A stretch of 64,000 bases of DNA from Actinomycetospora succinea. Its GTDB lineage: Bacteria > Actinomycetota > Actinomycetes > Mycobacteriales > Pseudonocardiaceae. Location of the stretch: assembly GCF_004363095.1 (NCBI RefSeq), contig NZ_SNYO01000004.1, positions 186,001 through 250,000 on the forward strand, given 5' to 3'. Of the stretch, positions 8,345-16,884 are shown one piece after another. Each line of letters begins with the position of its first letter. Position 1 is the stretch's first letter. Under the pieces are notes generated by a model. That model was not told the origin of the DNA. It searched no databases and was given only the letters and a program-made list of their open reading frames with translations. The position numbers were made by a program, and so were the translations under genes.

Positions 8345-8827
8345 TCAGCCGTCCTCGAGGATCGACGCGGCCTGCCCCAGCCCCTCGCCGGTGCCGACCA
8401 CGACGACGAGGTCGCCGGCGCGGAACACGAACTCCGGGCCCGGCGAGGGCGACACGACGTGGTCGCGCACGACGGCGACGATCGAGGTGCTGGTGCGCGT
8501 GCGCATCGCGGTGTCGCCCAGCGTGCGCCCGTCGTAGGGCGACCCGGCGCCGACCGGGAACTGCGCGGTGCTGATGCCCTCGACCTCGCGCTGCTGGTCC
8601 TGCAGCTGCGCGACGAGGTTCGGCGCGCCCAGCAGCGTGCCCAGGGCCTGGCCCTCCGCGTCGGACAGGGCCACCGACGCGCTGCAGGCGTCCGGGTCCT
8701 CCCGCGCGGAGACGAGCAGCTCGCGGTGACCGTCGCGGTGGGTCAGGACCCCGATCCGCCGTCCGGACGCGGTGTCGAACTCCTGCTTCGTGCCGATGCC
8801 GGGCAGACGAGTGATCTCGACGTCCAC
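8345..8827 (-). CDS. TrkA-C domain regulatory subunit of antiporter (KhtT-like)
   Basis: A 160-residue soluble protein. The N-terminal half (MDVEITRLPGIGTKQEF) matches the KhtT/AmhM regulatory subunit family. The C-terminal half has a TrkA-C/RCK-C ligand-binding domain, with PYDGRTLGD, IVAVVRDHVVSPSPGPEF and GDLVVVVGTGEGL. Such subunits gate the partner antiporter in response to pH or nucleotides such as c-di-AMP. The antiporter gene follows 1-2 nt after the stop, so expression must be coupled. A TAGGGT -10 box at 8834-8839 (reverse strand) lies 6 nt from the GTG start, indicating a leaderless transcript. Confidence 0.82.
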   Translation of the reverse strand: MDVEITRLPGIGTKQEFDTASGRRIGVLTHRDGHRELLVSAREDPDACSASVALSDAEGQALGTLLGAPNLVAQLQDQQREVEGISTAQFPVGAGSPYDGRTLGDTAMRTRTSTSIVAVVRDHVVSPSPGPEFVFRAGDLVVVVGTGEGLGQAASILEDG

Positions 8828-9086
8828 ACGCCCACCCTACGAGTCAGGGTCGCGGGGCGCCGTGCGCAGGGGTGGTCCCGGCGATCTCCGTGAGGGCCCG
8901 GCCGAGGACGTCGGAGGGGCGGGTGACCCCGAGCGTGAACTCGCTCGCGAGGACGTCGTGCGGTCGGCCCGACCCGCCCCGAAGGAGAGGCCCGAGCGGA
9001 TCGTTACCGTTCCGTGACCTGCTGTGGGGCTTTGTCCTGGGGTTTCTCGGGCGGCGTTGTCGGGGGTCGGTCCTAGCGTTCTTCCC
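8828..9086. other. Divergent intergenic region, khtT-like to DUF222 gene
   Basis: About 260 bp holding two leaderless-type promoters: TAGGGT (8834-8839, minus) for the KhtT-like gene and TAGCGT (9074-9079, plus) for the HNH gene. On the minus strand 8844-8985 has strong codon bias and ends in TGA but has no recognisable start or family, so it may be the tail of a decayed gene. Confidence 0.4.
9074..9079 (+). promoter_or_regulatory. -10 box (TAGCGT) of DUF222 HNH gene
   Basis: TAGCGT lies 7 nt before GTG 9087. This supports 9087 as a leaderless start over the in-frame GTG at 9024, which would lie upstream of the promoter. Confidence 0.5.
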
Positions 9087-11192
9087 GTGAGCGTGGAGCA
9101 GGATCAGCGGCCCGGGCTGGTGGCCCGGTTGGCTGGTCGTGCTCCCGACGCCGATCTTCATGCGCTGTTGGACACGGTCGATCCGAGCACCTTGGACGGC
9201 CCGGAGCTGGCGGCGTTCGTGCGGGCCCGGTTCGCGGTGCACAACCGCGCCGAGGCCCAGCTGCTGGCCGGGCTGCGGGAGCTGGGGATGGCCACCGAGG
9301 ACGCCGAGGGGCGCCCGCGGCGGTTGCCGAGCTCGGACGAGTTCTCCGGCGACGAGGTCGCCGCCGTGCTGGGGTGTGCGCGCACCACCGCGTCGCGGCG
9401 CCTGGAGCTGGCCGAGGACCTGTTCTGCCGGTTGCCGGTGCTGGGTGAGGCGTTGTGGTCGGGCACGCTCGACGAGCCGAAGGTCCGCGCGATCAGCGAG
9501 GGCGTGGCCGACCTGTCCGAGGACCACGCCCGGCTCGCGGTGGCCGAGGTGCTGCCCGAGGCGGCCGGCATGCCGGTGATGGCGCTGCGGGAGCGGCTCA
9601 GCGAGGTCGTGGTGGCGATCGACCCGGACTGGGCGGAGCGGCGACGGAAGCGGGCGGAGGCGCGGGGGCGGGTGGGGTTGGTGTGCAACCCGTCAGGGAC
9701 GGAGACGTTGTCGCTGGCCGATGCGCCCGCGGCGGACGGGATCGCGTCGATGGCGCGGGTGGAGGCCCTGGCCGCGCAGGTGCGCGGGCAGGGAGTGCTG
9801 ATCCCGATCAACCAGCTGCGCCTGCAGGTCGGCACTCGTCTGCTCGACGGCTCCACCGCCGGGATGACCGACGACGACCTCGTGGCCCTGCTCGCCGCCG
9901 AGTACCACGCCCTCCAGCGCCCCGACGACCCCGACGACCCCGACGACCCCGACGACGGCGGGCCCGATCACGGACCTGACGACCGGCCGGACAACGGGCC
10001 GGACGGTGGCGGGCCGGACGACGGCGGGCCGGTTGATGGACCGCACGAGAGTGGCCCCGAGGACGACAGCGCTGACGACGAGGCTGACGACGAGGCTGAC
10101 GGCGAGGCTGACGGCGAGGCGGACGACGAGGCCGGCCACGAGACCGGGAGCGGTCGTCACGACCTCGAGCTGTCGGTGCCGGCGCCGGGCTCACCCGACG
10201 CCCAGGGCGCCGTGGACCTCCCTGGCCTGCCCGGCGTGCCCGGCCTGTCCGGCGAGCCGGAGCAGGAGCCGGAGCGGCGGGACGGGCGGTTGCGGCACGG
10301 CACCGTCGAGGTCCGGCTCCGCCTGTCCACCGCGCTCGGGCTCGACGAGCATCCCGCCAGCGTGCCCGGCTACGGCGCGGTCACTGCCGCCGTGGCGCGC
10401 GACCTCGTCCACGCCCGTCACCACGGCGAATGGCGCGTCGTGCTCGTCGACGGCGACGGGCACCTCCACCACGTCCTGCTCGCCCGCAGCCGACCAGCCG
10501 GCCCCCGCACGCGGGGGCGAGCACCGGGCGCGACCCGGACCGGCGCGATCGTCGAACTCCAGGTTCCGACGACGCTGCTCGCCGCCCTGAACCCGTACGA
10601 CCACCCTCCCTGGGCGCCGCTGCTCGCCGAGCTCCGGCAGCGCGTTGCCGCGCTGCAGCGCGACGGCGCGCTGGGGACGCCTCCGGACGCGGGCAGCGGG
10701 CCCGATCAGTGGCGACGCCGCCGGCCCGGCGCCGAAGCCGACCGCTGGACCCGCGCCCGCGACCGGCACTGCGTCGTGCCGTGGTGCCGTCGCGCCGCCC
10801 ACCGCGCCGAGATCGACCACACCCGCGACCACGGGCGCGGCGGCCCCACCGTGACCTGGAACCTCGGCGCCTGGTGCACCCACGATCACCGCGTCAAGCA
10901 CCTCGCCGGCTGGCACGTGCGCCAGCCGATCCCGGGCTGGTTCGTCATCCGGACCCGCGCCGGGCTCATCTACACGACCGGGCCCCCGCGCATCCTGCGG
11001 TCGCTCCCCGCCCCGAGCCCTGCGGATCGACCGCGACCGCTGCCCGACGACGGCTGGCCCGACCACGCCACCGACAGCGAGCACCTGGACGACTGGCGAC
11101 GGCGCTTCACCGCCACCGTCGGTGGGAGGACGACCCGACCCGCGTCGACGCCGCCGGTCGACCACGCCCTCGGTGACCCACCCCCGTTCTGA
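9087..11192 (+). CDS. DUF222 / 13E12-repeat HNH endonuclease domain protein
   Basis: A 701-residue member of the large actinobacterial DUF222-HNH family. The N-terminal DUF222 region (residues 1-270) contains AEAQLLAGLRELG, ALGCARTTASRRLEL-type helices and a KVRAISEGVADLSEDHARL block. Residues 275-400 are an acidic Asp/Pro/Gly-rich insert made of short tandem repeats (nine-base GACCCCGAC units at 9929-9957, GACGACGAGGCT-like units at 10075-10130). The C-terminal HNH domain has RDRHCVVPWCRRAAHRAEID, H-T-R-D-H-G-RGGPT, NL and CTHDHRVKH. This gives paired cysteines plus the H-N-H triad expected of a nuclease. The family is multi-copy and its role is unsettled. The insert is unusually long. Confidence 0.82.
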   Translation: MSVEQDQRPGLVARLAGRAPDADLHALLDTVDPSTLDGPELAAFVRARFAVHNRAEAQLLAGLRELGMATEDAEGRPRRLPSSDEFSGDEVAAVLGCARTTASRRLELAEDLFCRLPVLGEALWSGTLDEPKVRAISEGVADLSEDHARLAVAEVLPEAAGMPVMALRERLSEVVVAIDPDWAERRRKRAEARGRVGLVCNPSGTETLSLADAPAADGIASMARVEALAAQVRGQGVLIPINQLRLQVGTRLLDGSTAGMTDDDLVALLAAEYHALQRPDDPDDPDDPDDGGPDHGPDDRPDNGPDGGGPDDGGPVDGPHESGPEDDSADDEADDEADGEADGEADDEAGHETGSGRHDLELSVPAPGSPDAQGAVDLPGLPGVPGLSGEPEQEPERRDGRLRHGTVEVRLRLSTALGLDEHPASVPGYGAVTAAVARDLVHARHHGEWRVVLVDGDGHLHHVLLARSRPAGPRTRGRAPGATRTGAIVELQVPTTLLAALNPYDHPPWAPLLAELRQRVAALQRDGALGTPPDAGSGPDQWRRRRPGAEADRWTRARDRHCVVPWCRRAAHRAEIDHTRDHGRGGPTVTWNLGAWCTHDHRVKHLAGWHVRQPIPGWFVIRTRAGLIYTTGPPRILRSLPAPSPADRPRPLPDDGWPDHATDSEHLDDWRRRFTATVGGRTTRPASTPPVDHALGDPPPF

Positions 11193-11197
11193 GGGGA

Positions 11198-12184
11198 TCA
11201 GTCGTTCGCGTGCAGCGCCGCGTTGAGCTCGACCTTCGCGCCCTCGGTGCGCGGCAGGGCGTGCACGGTGCCGCTGACGGAGTCGCGGCGCAGCAGGAGC
11301 CCGGAGCGCCCGGAGAGCTCGGCGGCCTTGACGACGCTCCCGTCGTCCAGCGTCACGCGGGTGCCCGCGGTGACGTAGAGGCCGGCCTCGACGACGCAGT
11401 CGTCGCCGAGGGAGATCCCGATGCCGGCGTTGGCCCCGAGCAGGCAGCGCTCGCCGATCGAGATGACCTCCTTGCCGCCGCCGGAGAGCGTCCCCATGAT
11501 CGACGCGCCGCCGCCGACGTCGGAGCCGTCGCCGACCACGACGCCGCCGGAGATACGCCCCTCGACCATCGAGGTGCCGAGCGTGCCGGCGTTGAAGTTG
11601 ACGAAGCCCTCGTGCATCACGGTGGTGCCGCTGGCCAGGTGCGCGCCGAGGCGCACGCGGTCGGCGTCGCCGATCCGCACGCCCGTGGGGATCACGTAGT
11701 CGACCATGCGCGGGAACTTGTCGACCGAGTACACGGTGACCGGACCGCGGGCCCGCAGCCGGGCGCGGACGCGCTCGAACTCCGGCACCGGGCAGGGGCC
11801 GTGGTTGGTCCACACGACGTTGGCGAGGTGGCCGAAGATGCCGGTGAGGTCGACGCCGTGGGGCCGGACCAGGCGGTGCGAGATGAGGTGCAGCCGCAGG
11901 TAGGCGTCGTAGGCCGACGCGGGCGGGCCGGTGAGGTCGGCGACGGTGCGCACGGCGACGACCTCGACGCCGCGGGCCTCGTCGGTGCCGAGCGCCTCGA
12001 CCAGGGAGGGCTCGAGCTCGCCGGCCGGCACGACGACGGTGCCCGGCTCCTCGGCCATGCCGTCCGCCGCGTCCGAGAGCTCGGGCAGCGGATACCAGGT
12101 GTCGAGGACGGTGCCGTCGAGGGCCACGGTGGCGAGGCCGACGCCGACGGCGCGGGAGGAACGCGGGGCAGCGGGAGTGCTCAT
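11198..12184 (-). CDS. dapD: Tetrahydrodipicolinate N-succinyltransferase DapD
   Basis: Transfers succinyl from succinyl-CoA to tetrahydrodipicolinate, the step before DapC in diaminopimelate/lysine synthesis. The 328-residue protein has an N-terminal alpha/beta domain ending in [20 protein letters not shown] and a central left-handed beta-helix of hexapeptide repeats ([57 protein letters not shown]). The C-terminus [11 protein letters not shown] matches actinobacterial DapD, which is about 320 residues. It is on the opposite strand from dapE, as in M. tuberculosis (Rv1201c/Rv1202, from memory). The start is ATG 12184. Confidence 0.93.
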   Translation of the reverse strand: MSTPAAPRSSRAVGVGLATVALDGTVLDTWYPLPELSDAADGMAEEPGTVVVPAGELEPSLVEALGTDEARGVEVVAVRTVADLTGPPASAYDAYLRLHLISHRLVRPHGVDLTGIFGHLANVVWTNHGPCPVPEFERVRARLRARGPVTVYSVDKFPRMVDYVIPTGVRIGDADRVRLGAHLASGTTVMHEGFVNFNAGTLGTSMVEGRISGGVVVGDGSDVGGGASIMGTLSGGGKEVISIGERCLLGANAGIGISLGDDCVVEAGLYVTAGTRVTLDDGSVVKAAELSGRSGLLLRRDSVSGTVHALPRTEGAKVELNAALHAND

Positions 12185-12223
12185 CGTGCGCCAGGCTATC
12201 GGCCGCCCACTCCTGGAGGTCAG

Positions 12224-12850
12224 GTGACCGAGCGCGCCGCGTCGCGGGTCGCGACCGCGTCGACGCTGCTCGCGGCGGCGTCCGGCGTCGTCGACCTGTG
12301 GGCCGTGACGAGCCTCGGCGGGCCGTTCGCCGGCGTCGTGACCGGCAACCTCGTCACCGTCGGCGGCGCGGCCGGCCGCGGGGACGCGACCGCGGTGTGG
12401 CCGCCGCTGGTGGCCGTGCTCGGGTTCGCGGCCGGGGTGGCGGTCTGGTCGTTCGCCTGGCGGCGCCGATCCGAGGCCGTCGGTGCCCCGCTGGTCGTCG
12501 AGCTGGTCGTCCTGGGGGTGCTGGCGGGGGCCTGGGCCGTGCCGGGGGTGCCGACGCTGGTGCTGCTGGCGGTGGCCGCCGCCGCGATGGGTGGGCAGAG
12601 CAGCACCGCGCTGCGGCTGGGGGAGTCCACGACCTACCTGACGGGCACGCTGACCGGGGCGATGGCGGCGCTCGTCGCCGGCGGCCCGCGGGGGCGGATC
12701 GTCGCGCTCAAGCAGCTGGCGGCGGTGCTGGTCGGCGCGGCGGTGGCGGCGCTGGTGCTCGGGGTGCTCCCGTGGGCGGTGCCCGTGCTCGCCGTGGTGC
12801 TCGTGGCGGGCGCGCTCGTCGTGCTCGGACGCCGTCCCGCCGCTCGATGA
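12224..12850 (+). CDS. YoaK/DUF1275 family membrane protein
   Basis: A 208-residue protein with about six hydrophobic segments. The N-terminal [23 protein letters not shown] block corresponds to the DUF1275 signature (D-x-aromatic-F-x4-TGN), and later helices contain [23 protein letters not shown], a second family-like repeat of the TGxLT motif. The function of YoaK proteins is not established; a transport role is often suggested. GTG 12224 is preceded by GGAGG at 12215-12219. It sits between dapD (divergent, 40 bp) and dapE, and no functional link to lysine synthesis is evident. Confidence 0.75.
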   Translation: MTERAASRVATASTLLAAASGVVDLWAVTSLGGPFAGVVTGNLVTVGGAAGRGDATAVWPPLVAVLGFAAGVAVWSFAWRRRSEAVGAPLVVELVVLGVLAGAWAVPGVPTLVLLAVAAAAMGGQSSTALRLGESTTYLTGTLTGAMAALVAGGPRGRIVALKQLAAVLVGAAVAALVLGVLPWAVPVLAVVLVAGALVVLGRRPAAR

Positions 12851-12899
12851 GACGAGCCCTCACTCCAGCAGACCGACCACCCGGTTAGCCTCGGGCGGC

Positions 12900-13979
12900 G
12901 TGAGCGCTCCTCCCGTCACCCTCGACCTGCTGGCCGACCCCGTGTCGCTGACCGCGGCACTGGTCGACGTGCCGAGCGTGTCCGGGAACGAGGAGGCGCT
13001 CGCCGACGCCGTGCAGGCCGCGCTGGCGAGCCAGGCGCCGCACCTGGAGCTGCTGCGCTCGGGGCAGGCCGTCCTCGCCCGCACCCGCCTGGGACGCCCG
13101 CGCCGGGTGCTGCTCGCCGGGCACCTGGACACGGTGCCGATCGCCGACAACGTCCCCTCGCGCCGCGACGGCGGCACCCTCTACGGCTGCGGGACGAGCG
13201 ACATGAAGTCCGGGGTGGCGGTGATGACCCACCTCGCCGCCGCGGTCACCGAGCCCGCCCACGACGTCACGCTCGTGCTCTACGACTGCGAGGAGATCGA
13301 GTCGGCGCGCAACGGCCTCGGGCGCCTCGAGCGTGAGCACCGCGACTGGCTCGACGCCGACCTCGCGCTGCTCGGCGAGCCGACGTCCGGGCAGGTCGAG
13401 GCGGGGTGCCAGGGGACGCTCCGCGTGGTGGTGGGCACGGGGGGCCGGCGGGCGCACTCGGCGCGCTCGTGGCTCGGCGAGAACGCGATCCACGCCGCGG
13501 CGCCGGTGCTGGCGCGGCTGGCGGCGTACGAGGCGCGCGAGGTCGACATCGACGGCTGCCGCTACCGCGAGGGCCTGCAGGCCGTGAGGATCGCGGGCGG
13601 CGTGGCCGGCAACGTCGTGCCCGACGCCTGCGAGGTGACCGTCAACTTCCGCTTCGCGCCCGACCGCACCCTCGACGACGCCCGCGCGCACGTTGCCGAC
13701 GTCTTCGCGGGCTTCGCGCTCACCGAGACCGACGCGGCCCCGGGCGCGCTGCCGGGGCTGGCGGCGCCGGCGGCGGCCGGCTTCGTCGCGGCGACCGGCA
13801 CCGTGCCCGTCGCCAAGTACGGGTGGACCGACGTCGCCCGCTTCGCCGCGCTCGGCATCCCGGCCCTGAACTTCGGCCCCGGCGACCCGAACCTCGCCCA
13901 CACCCGCGAGGAGTCGGTGCCGGTCGGCGCGATCTCCGAGGCGTGCGACGTCCTGCGCACCTACCTCACGCGCGCCTGA
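12900..13979 (+). CDS. dapE: Succinyl-diaminopimelate desuccinylase DapE
   Basis: M20 metallopeptidase-family enzyme that hydrolyses N-succinyl-LL-diaminopimelate to LL-diaminopimelate. The 359-residue protein shows LAGHLDTVP (first metal His with Asp) around residue 80, [10 protein letters not shown] (bridging Asp) around 103, the catalytic/metal YDCEEIES around 128 and a C-terminal [15 protein letters not shown] with the last metal His. A dimerisation domain ([20 protein letters not shown]) lies between. GTG 12900 is preceded at 8 nt by TAGCCT, so the transcript is probably leaderless. Length and the dapD neighbour support DapE over a generic M20 peptidase. Confidence 0.92.
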   Translation: MSAPPVTLDLLADPVSLTAALVDVPSVSGNEEALADAVQAALASQAPHLELLRSGQAVLARTRLGRPRRVLLAGHLDTVPIADNVPSRRDGGTLYGCGTSDMKSGVAVMTHLAAAVTEPAHDVTLVLYDCEEIESARNGLGRLEREHRDWLDADLALLGEPTSGQVEAGCQGTLRVVVGTGGRRAHSARSWLGENAIHAAAPVLARLAAYEAREVDIDGCRYREGLQAVRIAGGVAGNVVPDACEVTVNFRFAPDRTLDDARAHVADVFAGFALTETDAAPGALPGLAAPAAAGFVAATGTVPVAKYGWTDVARFAALGIPALNFGPGDPNLAHTREESVPVGAISEACDVLRTYLTRA

Positions 13980-13991
13980 GCCCGTCCCGTT

Positions 13992-14041
13992 CCGAGCGAA
14001 GGGCACCTTCGCTCGGATAGATCGAGCGAAGGTGCCCTTCG
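13992..14041. terminator. Paired palindromes between convergent dapE and wrbA, probable bidirectional terminator
   Basis: Unit 1 (13992-14016) has perfect 10-nt arms CCGAGCGAAG and CTTCGCTCGG around GGCAC. Unit 2 (14023-14041) is the inverted copy, CGAGCGAAGGTGCCCTTCG. The two can also pair with each other to make one longer hairpin. There is no T-run. Confidence 0.6.
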
Positions 14042-14059
14042 GTCAGGACCGGGCGAGCC

Positions 14060-14689
14060 TCAGATCGCGGCGACCTCGGCACGGCCGGCGACGAGCTGGC
14101 GCGTCACCGTCGCGATGCGCTGGCCGGCGTACTGCGTGGCCTGGCGCGTCTCCTCGGAGATCGGGATGGAGCCCTGGCCGTCGACGTGCGACGGGCCGTA
14201 GGGGTTGCCGACCTGGAACTGGATCGGGTCGGTGTAGCCCGGGGTCACGGTCACGCCGCCGAAGTGGTGGAACGTGTTGTAGAGCGCGAGCAGCGTCGAC
14301 TCCTGCCCGCCGTGGGCGGTCGAGGTCGAGGTGAACCCCGAGTAGACCTTGTCGGCGAGCTGGCCCTGCGCCCACTGCGGGCCGAGGGTGTCGATGAACT
14401 GCTTGAGCTGCGCGGCCACGTTGCCGTAGCGGGTGGGCGTGCCGAACACGACGGCGTCGGCCCACAGCACGTCGTCCGCGGTGGCCTCGGGGACGTCCGC
14501 GGTGGCCTCGGCGTGGGCGGCCCACGCCTCGTTCGACGCGATGGCCTCCGGCGGCGCCAGCTCGTGCACCTTGCGCAGGCGCACCTCGGCGCCCGCACCC
14601 TCCAGGCCCTTCGCGTACTCCAAGGCCAGCGAGTGGATGGTGCCGGTCGAGCTGTAGTAGATGATCGCGACCTTGGGCGTGACCGCCAC
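14060..14689 (-). CDS. wrbA: NAD(P)H:quinone oxidoreductase type IV (WrbA flavoprotein)
   Basis: Flavodoxin-fold FMN enzyme that reduces quinones by two electrons and protects against redox cycling. The 209-residue protein opens with IIYYSSTGTIHSLALEYAKG, the FMN-phosphate loop, and continues with the WrbA-specific FGTPTRYGNVAAQLKQFIDT, SGFTSTSTAHGGQESTLLALYNTFHHFG and PYGPSHVDGQG. GTG 14689 has AGGAGG about 7 nt upstream. It converges with dapE over the paired palindromes and diverges from the LOG-family gene. Confidence 0.92.
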   Translation of the reverse strand: MAVTPKVAIIYYSSTGTIHSLALEYAKGLEGAGAEVRLRKVHELAPPEAIASNEAWAAHAEATADVPEATADDVLWADAVVFGTPTRYGNVAAQLKQFIDTLGPQWAQGQLADKVYSGFTSTSTAHGGQESTLLALYNTFHHFGGVTVTPGYTDPIQFQVGNPYGPSHVDGQGSIPISEETRQATQYAGQRIATVTRQLVAGRAEVAAI

Positions 14690-14818
14690 GGTGGTGCCTC
14701 CTGAGGAGAAGTTCGTCTTTCAACCAGGGCGTGCCACGCCCCGCGACGTCGCAAACCGTGAACCGCTGTGAACCCCGTGGTCCGGCCCCGTTCGGGTCGG
14801 GCTCCTACGCTCGACGGC

Positions 14819-15598
14819 ATGCTCCACGACGACCCGGCGGGCCAGGACGCGACGGCGCCCCGCCCGACGACCATCGACCGCCGTCGCCCGGAGCACCGCG
14901 ACCCGGCCCGGCTGAGCTCGACCACCGACCAGCGCCTGCTCGACTCGCGCGGCCCGATCGACTGGGTGCACTCCGACGCGTGGCGCCTGCAGCGCATCCA
15001 GGCGGAGTTCGTCGAGGGCTTCAGCGTCCTCGCCGAGATCCCGCGCGCGGTCACCGTGTTCGGGTCGGCCCGCACGCCCCGCGAGCACCCCGACTACGCC
15101 CTCGGCATGGAGCTGGGCGGGGCGCTGGTCCGTGCCGGCTACGCCGTCATCACCGGCGGCGGCCCGGGCGCGATGGAGGCCGCCAACCGCGGCGCATCCG
15201 AGGCCGGCGGGCTCTCGGTGGGCCTGGGCATCGAGCTGCCGTTCGAGCAGGGGCTCAACCCCTGGGTCGACCTCGGCGTCGGGTTCCGCTACTTCTTCGC
15301 CCGCAAGACGATGTTCGTCAAGTACGCCCAGGCGTTCGTATGCCTGCCCGGCGGCTTCGGGACGCTCGACGAGCTGTTCGAGGCGCTGGTGCTCGTGCAG
15401 ACCGGCAAGGTCACCCGATTCCCCGTGGTCCTGCTCGGCACCGCCTACTGGAGCGGTCTGCTCGAGTGGCTGAAGGGGCCCGCCGTCGAGGCCGGGACGA
15501 TCAGCCCGCGCGACGTCGACCTCATCCACCTCACCGACGACATCGACGAGGTCGTGAAGATCGTCGAGGAGGGCTTCCGCGAGGTCGTCGGTTCATGA
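14819..15598 (+). CDS. LOG/TIGR00730 family Rossmann protein, long form
   Basis: A 259-residue member of the family that includes cytokinin-activating LOG phosphoribohydrolases and bacterial YgdH/PpnN-like nucleotide hydrolases. Seen are AVTVFGSART, the nucleotide loop VITGGGPGAMEAANRGA around residue 110, and LPGGFGTLDELFEALVLVQTG (PGGxGTxxE catalytic motif) around 185. An N-terminal extension of about 70 residues precedes the Rossmann core. ATG 14819 lies 7 nt after TACGCT (14806-14811), a leaderless arrangement. It overlaps the next LOG paralogue by ATGA. The likely reaction is hydrolysis of nucleoside monophosphates, but the substrate is uncertain. Confidence 0.87.
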   Translation: MLHDDPAGQDATAPRPTTIDRRRPEHRDPARLSSTTDQRLLDSRGPIDWVHSDAWRLQRIQAEFVEGFSVLAEIPRAVTVFGSARTPREHPDYALGMELGGALVRAGYAVITGGGPGAMEAANRGASEAGGLSVGLGIELPFEQGLNPWVDLGVGFRYFFARKTMFVKYAQAFVCLPGGFGTLDELFEALVLVQTGKVTRFPVVLLGTAYWSGLLEWLKGPAVEAGTISPRDVDLIHLTDDIDEVVKIVEEGFREVVGS

Positions 15599-16176
15599 GG
15601 CCGCTCGCGGTCTGCGTGTTCTGTGCGTCGGGGCCCGTCCCCGAGCCCGCGATCGCGCTGGCCGGCGAGGTCGGCGCGGCGATCGCGGCGCGCGGCTGGA
15701 GCCTCGTCTCCGGCGGCGGGCGCGTGTCGATGATGGGCGCCGTCGCCCGGGCCGCGCGCGAGGGCGGGGCACGGACGGTCGGCGTCATCCCCGAGGCGCT
15801 GGTGGAGCGTGAGGTCGCCGACGACCAGGCCGACGAGCTCGTCGTCGTCGCCGACATGCGCACCCGCAAGGGCGAGATGGACGCGCGCAGCGACGCGATG
15901 CTCGCCCTGCCCGGCGGGCTCGGCACGCTCGAGGAGCTGTTCGAGGCCTGGACGTCGGGGTACCTGCGCATGCACGACAAGCCCGTCGTCGTGCTCGATC
16001 CCGACGGGTTCTACGACCCGCTGTTCACCTGGCTGGAGAGCCTCGTCGGGACCGGGTTCGTGTCCGCCCGCGGGATGGCGGGCGTCGTGCGCGCCACCAC
16101 GGTCGACGGGGCCCTGGACGCCCTAGCGTCGCCGGAGGTAGCGCACCAGCAGCGTGCCGTCGTCGACCAGCAGTGA
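15595..16176 (+). CDS. LOG/TIGR00730 family protein, short form
   Basis: A 193-residue paralogue of the preceding protein, translationally coupled through an ATGA overlap. It has VCVFCASGPVPEP, SGGGRVSMMGAVARAA (phosphate loop), the DMRTRKGEMDARSDA block of true LOG proteins, and LPGGLGTLEELFEAWT (PGGxGTxxE). The R-x7-M...PGGxGT arrangement fits a cytokinin-type riboside 5'-monophosphate phosphoribohydrolase. M. tuberculosis Rv1205, in the same neighbourhood, is such an enzyme (from memory). Its 3' end overlaps the convergent RibD-like gene by 54 bp. Confidence 0.88.
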   Translation: MRPLAVCVFCASGPVPEPAIALAGEVGAAIAARGWSLVSGGGRVSMMGAVARAAREGGARTVGVIPEALVEREVADDQADELVVVADMRTRKGEMDARSDAMLALPGGLGTLEELFEAWTSGYLRMHDKPVVVLDPDGFYDPLFTWLESLVGTGFVSARGMAGVVRATTVDGALDALASPEVAHQQRAVVDQQ

Positions 16177-16884
16177 CCCGACGTCGAACGCGGCGGGCGG
16201 GCTGAGCGCCTCGTCGGTGCGCGCCATCCGTGCGGCCTGCCCGGCGACGGCGAACGGCGCGTAGCTCAGCCGGATCTCGTCGACGAGGTCGCGCGCGAGC
16301 AGCGTCCCGACGATCCCGGGCCCGCCCTCGCAGTCGATCCGGCGCAGCCCCCGCGCGGCGAGCTGCGCGACCGCGTCGGCGAGGTCGACGTCCTCGTCAC
16401 CGGCGACGAGCAACTCGGCGCCCGCGTCCTCCCACGCCTGCCGCTTCGCCGCGCCGGCCGCCGACGTGACCACGATCGACGGGACCGCGACGTCGACGAG
16501 GCTCGTGGCGTCGGGCGGCAGCGACCCGGACGTGACCAGCGCCAGCGGGGCCACCGGCGCGAGGCCGTGGCGGGCGCGGCGCGCGGCGGTCGCGGTGTCC
16601 GGGCGCAGGCCGGGGTAGTCCTCGGCGACCGCGGTCCCGGCGCCGAGCAGCACGACGTCGGCGAGGTCGTGGGCCAGCGCGAACACCCGCCGGTCGGCCG
16701 GCGTCGAGAGCCCCCTCGACCGGCCCTCGACCTCGATGCCGCCGTCGAGGGAGCTGACAAAGTTCACCGCGAGCCAGGAGTCCCGGACCGAAGAACCAGC
16801 GGGGTAGGTGTAGAGCTCCTCGAGCCCGGCGTCGTCGAGCACTGGGTCGACTCCGGGGGCCGGCAGCGGCCAGACCCGGTGCAT
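16123..16884 (-). CDS. RibD C-terminal / pyrimidine reductase family protein
   Basis: A 253-residue single-domain protein of the dihydrofolate-reductase-like RibD-C superfamily, NADPH-dependent reductases of riboflavin or folate-type substrates. Seen are WLAVNFVSSLDGGIEVEGRS (family N-terminal strand and SLDG), DVVLLGAGTAVAEDYPGL, and LRRIDCEGGPGIVGTLLARDLVDEIRLS, the ExGP substrate/NADPH loop. There is no N-terminal deaminase domain, so it is not full-length RibD. ATG 16884 overlaps the stop of the FolP2-like gene (TGATG), linking the two. A role in folate or riboflavin metabolism is plausible but unproven. Confidence 0.8.
   Translation of the reverse strand: MHRVWPLPAPGVDPVLDDAGLEELYTYPAGSSVRDSWLAVNFVSSLDGGIEVEGRSRGLSTPADRRVFALAHDLADVVLLGAGTAVAEDYPGLRPDTATAARRARHGLAPVAPLALVTSGSLPPDATSLVDVAVPSIVVTSAAGAAKRQAWEDAGAELLVAGDEDVDLADAVAQLAARGLRRIDCEGGPGIVGTLLARDLVDEIRLSYAPFAVAGQAARMARTDEALSPPAAFDVGSLLVDDGTLLVRYLRRR

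Noticed and set aside
8844-8990. Codon-biased minus-strand tail ending in TGA at 8844
   Set aside because: It has no start codon with a ribosome site, no family and falling codon bias upstream of about 8985. It may be a gene remnant but is not supported as a CDS.
10191-11813. Minus-strand frame of 540 codons spanning the HNH gene end and dapD
   Set aside because: It crosses two well-supported genes in the wrong frame and shows no domain.
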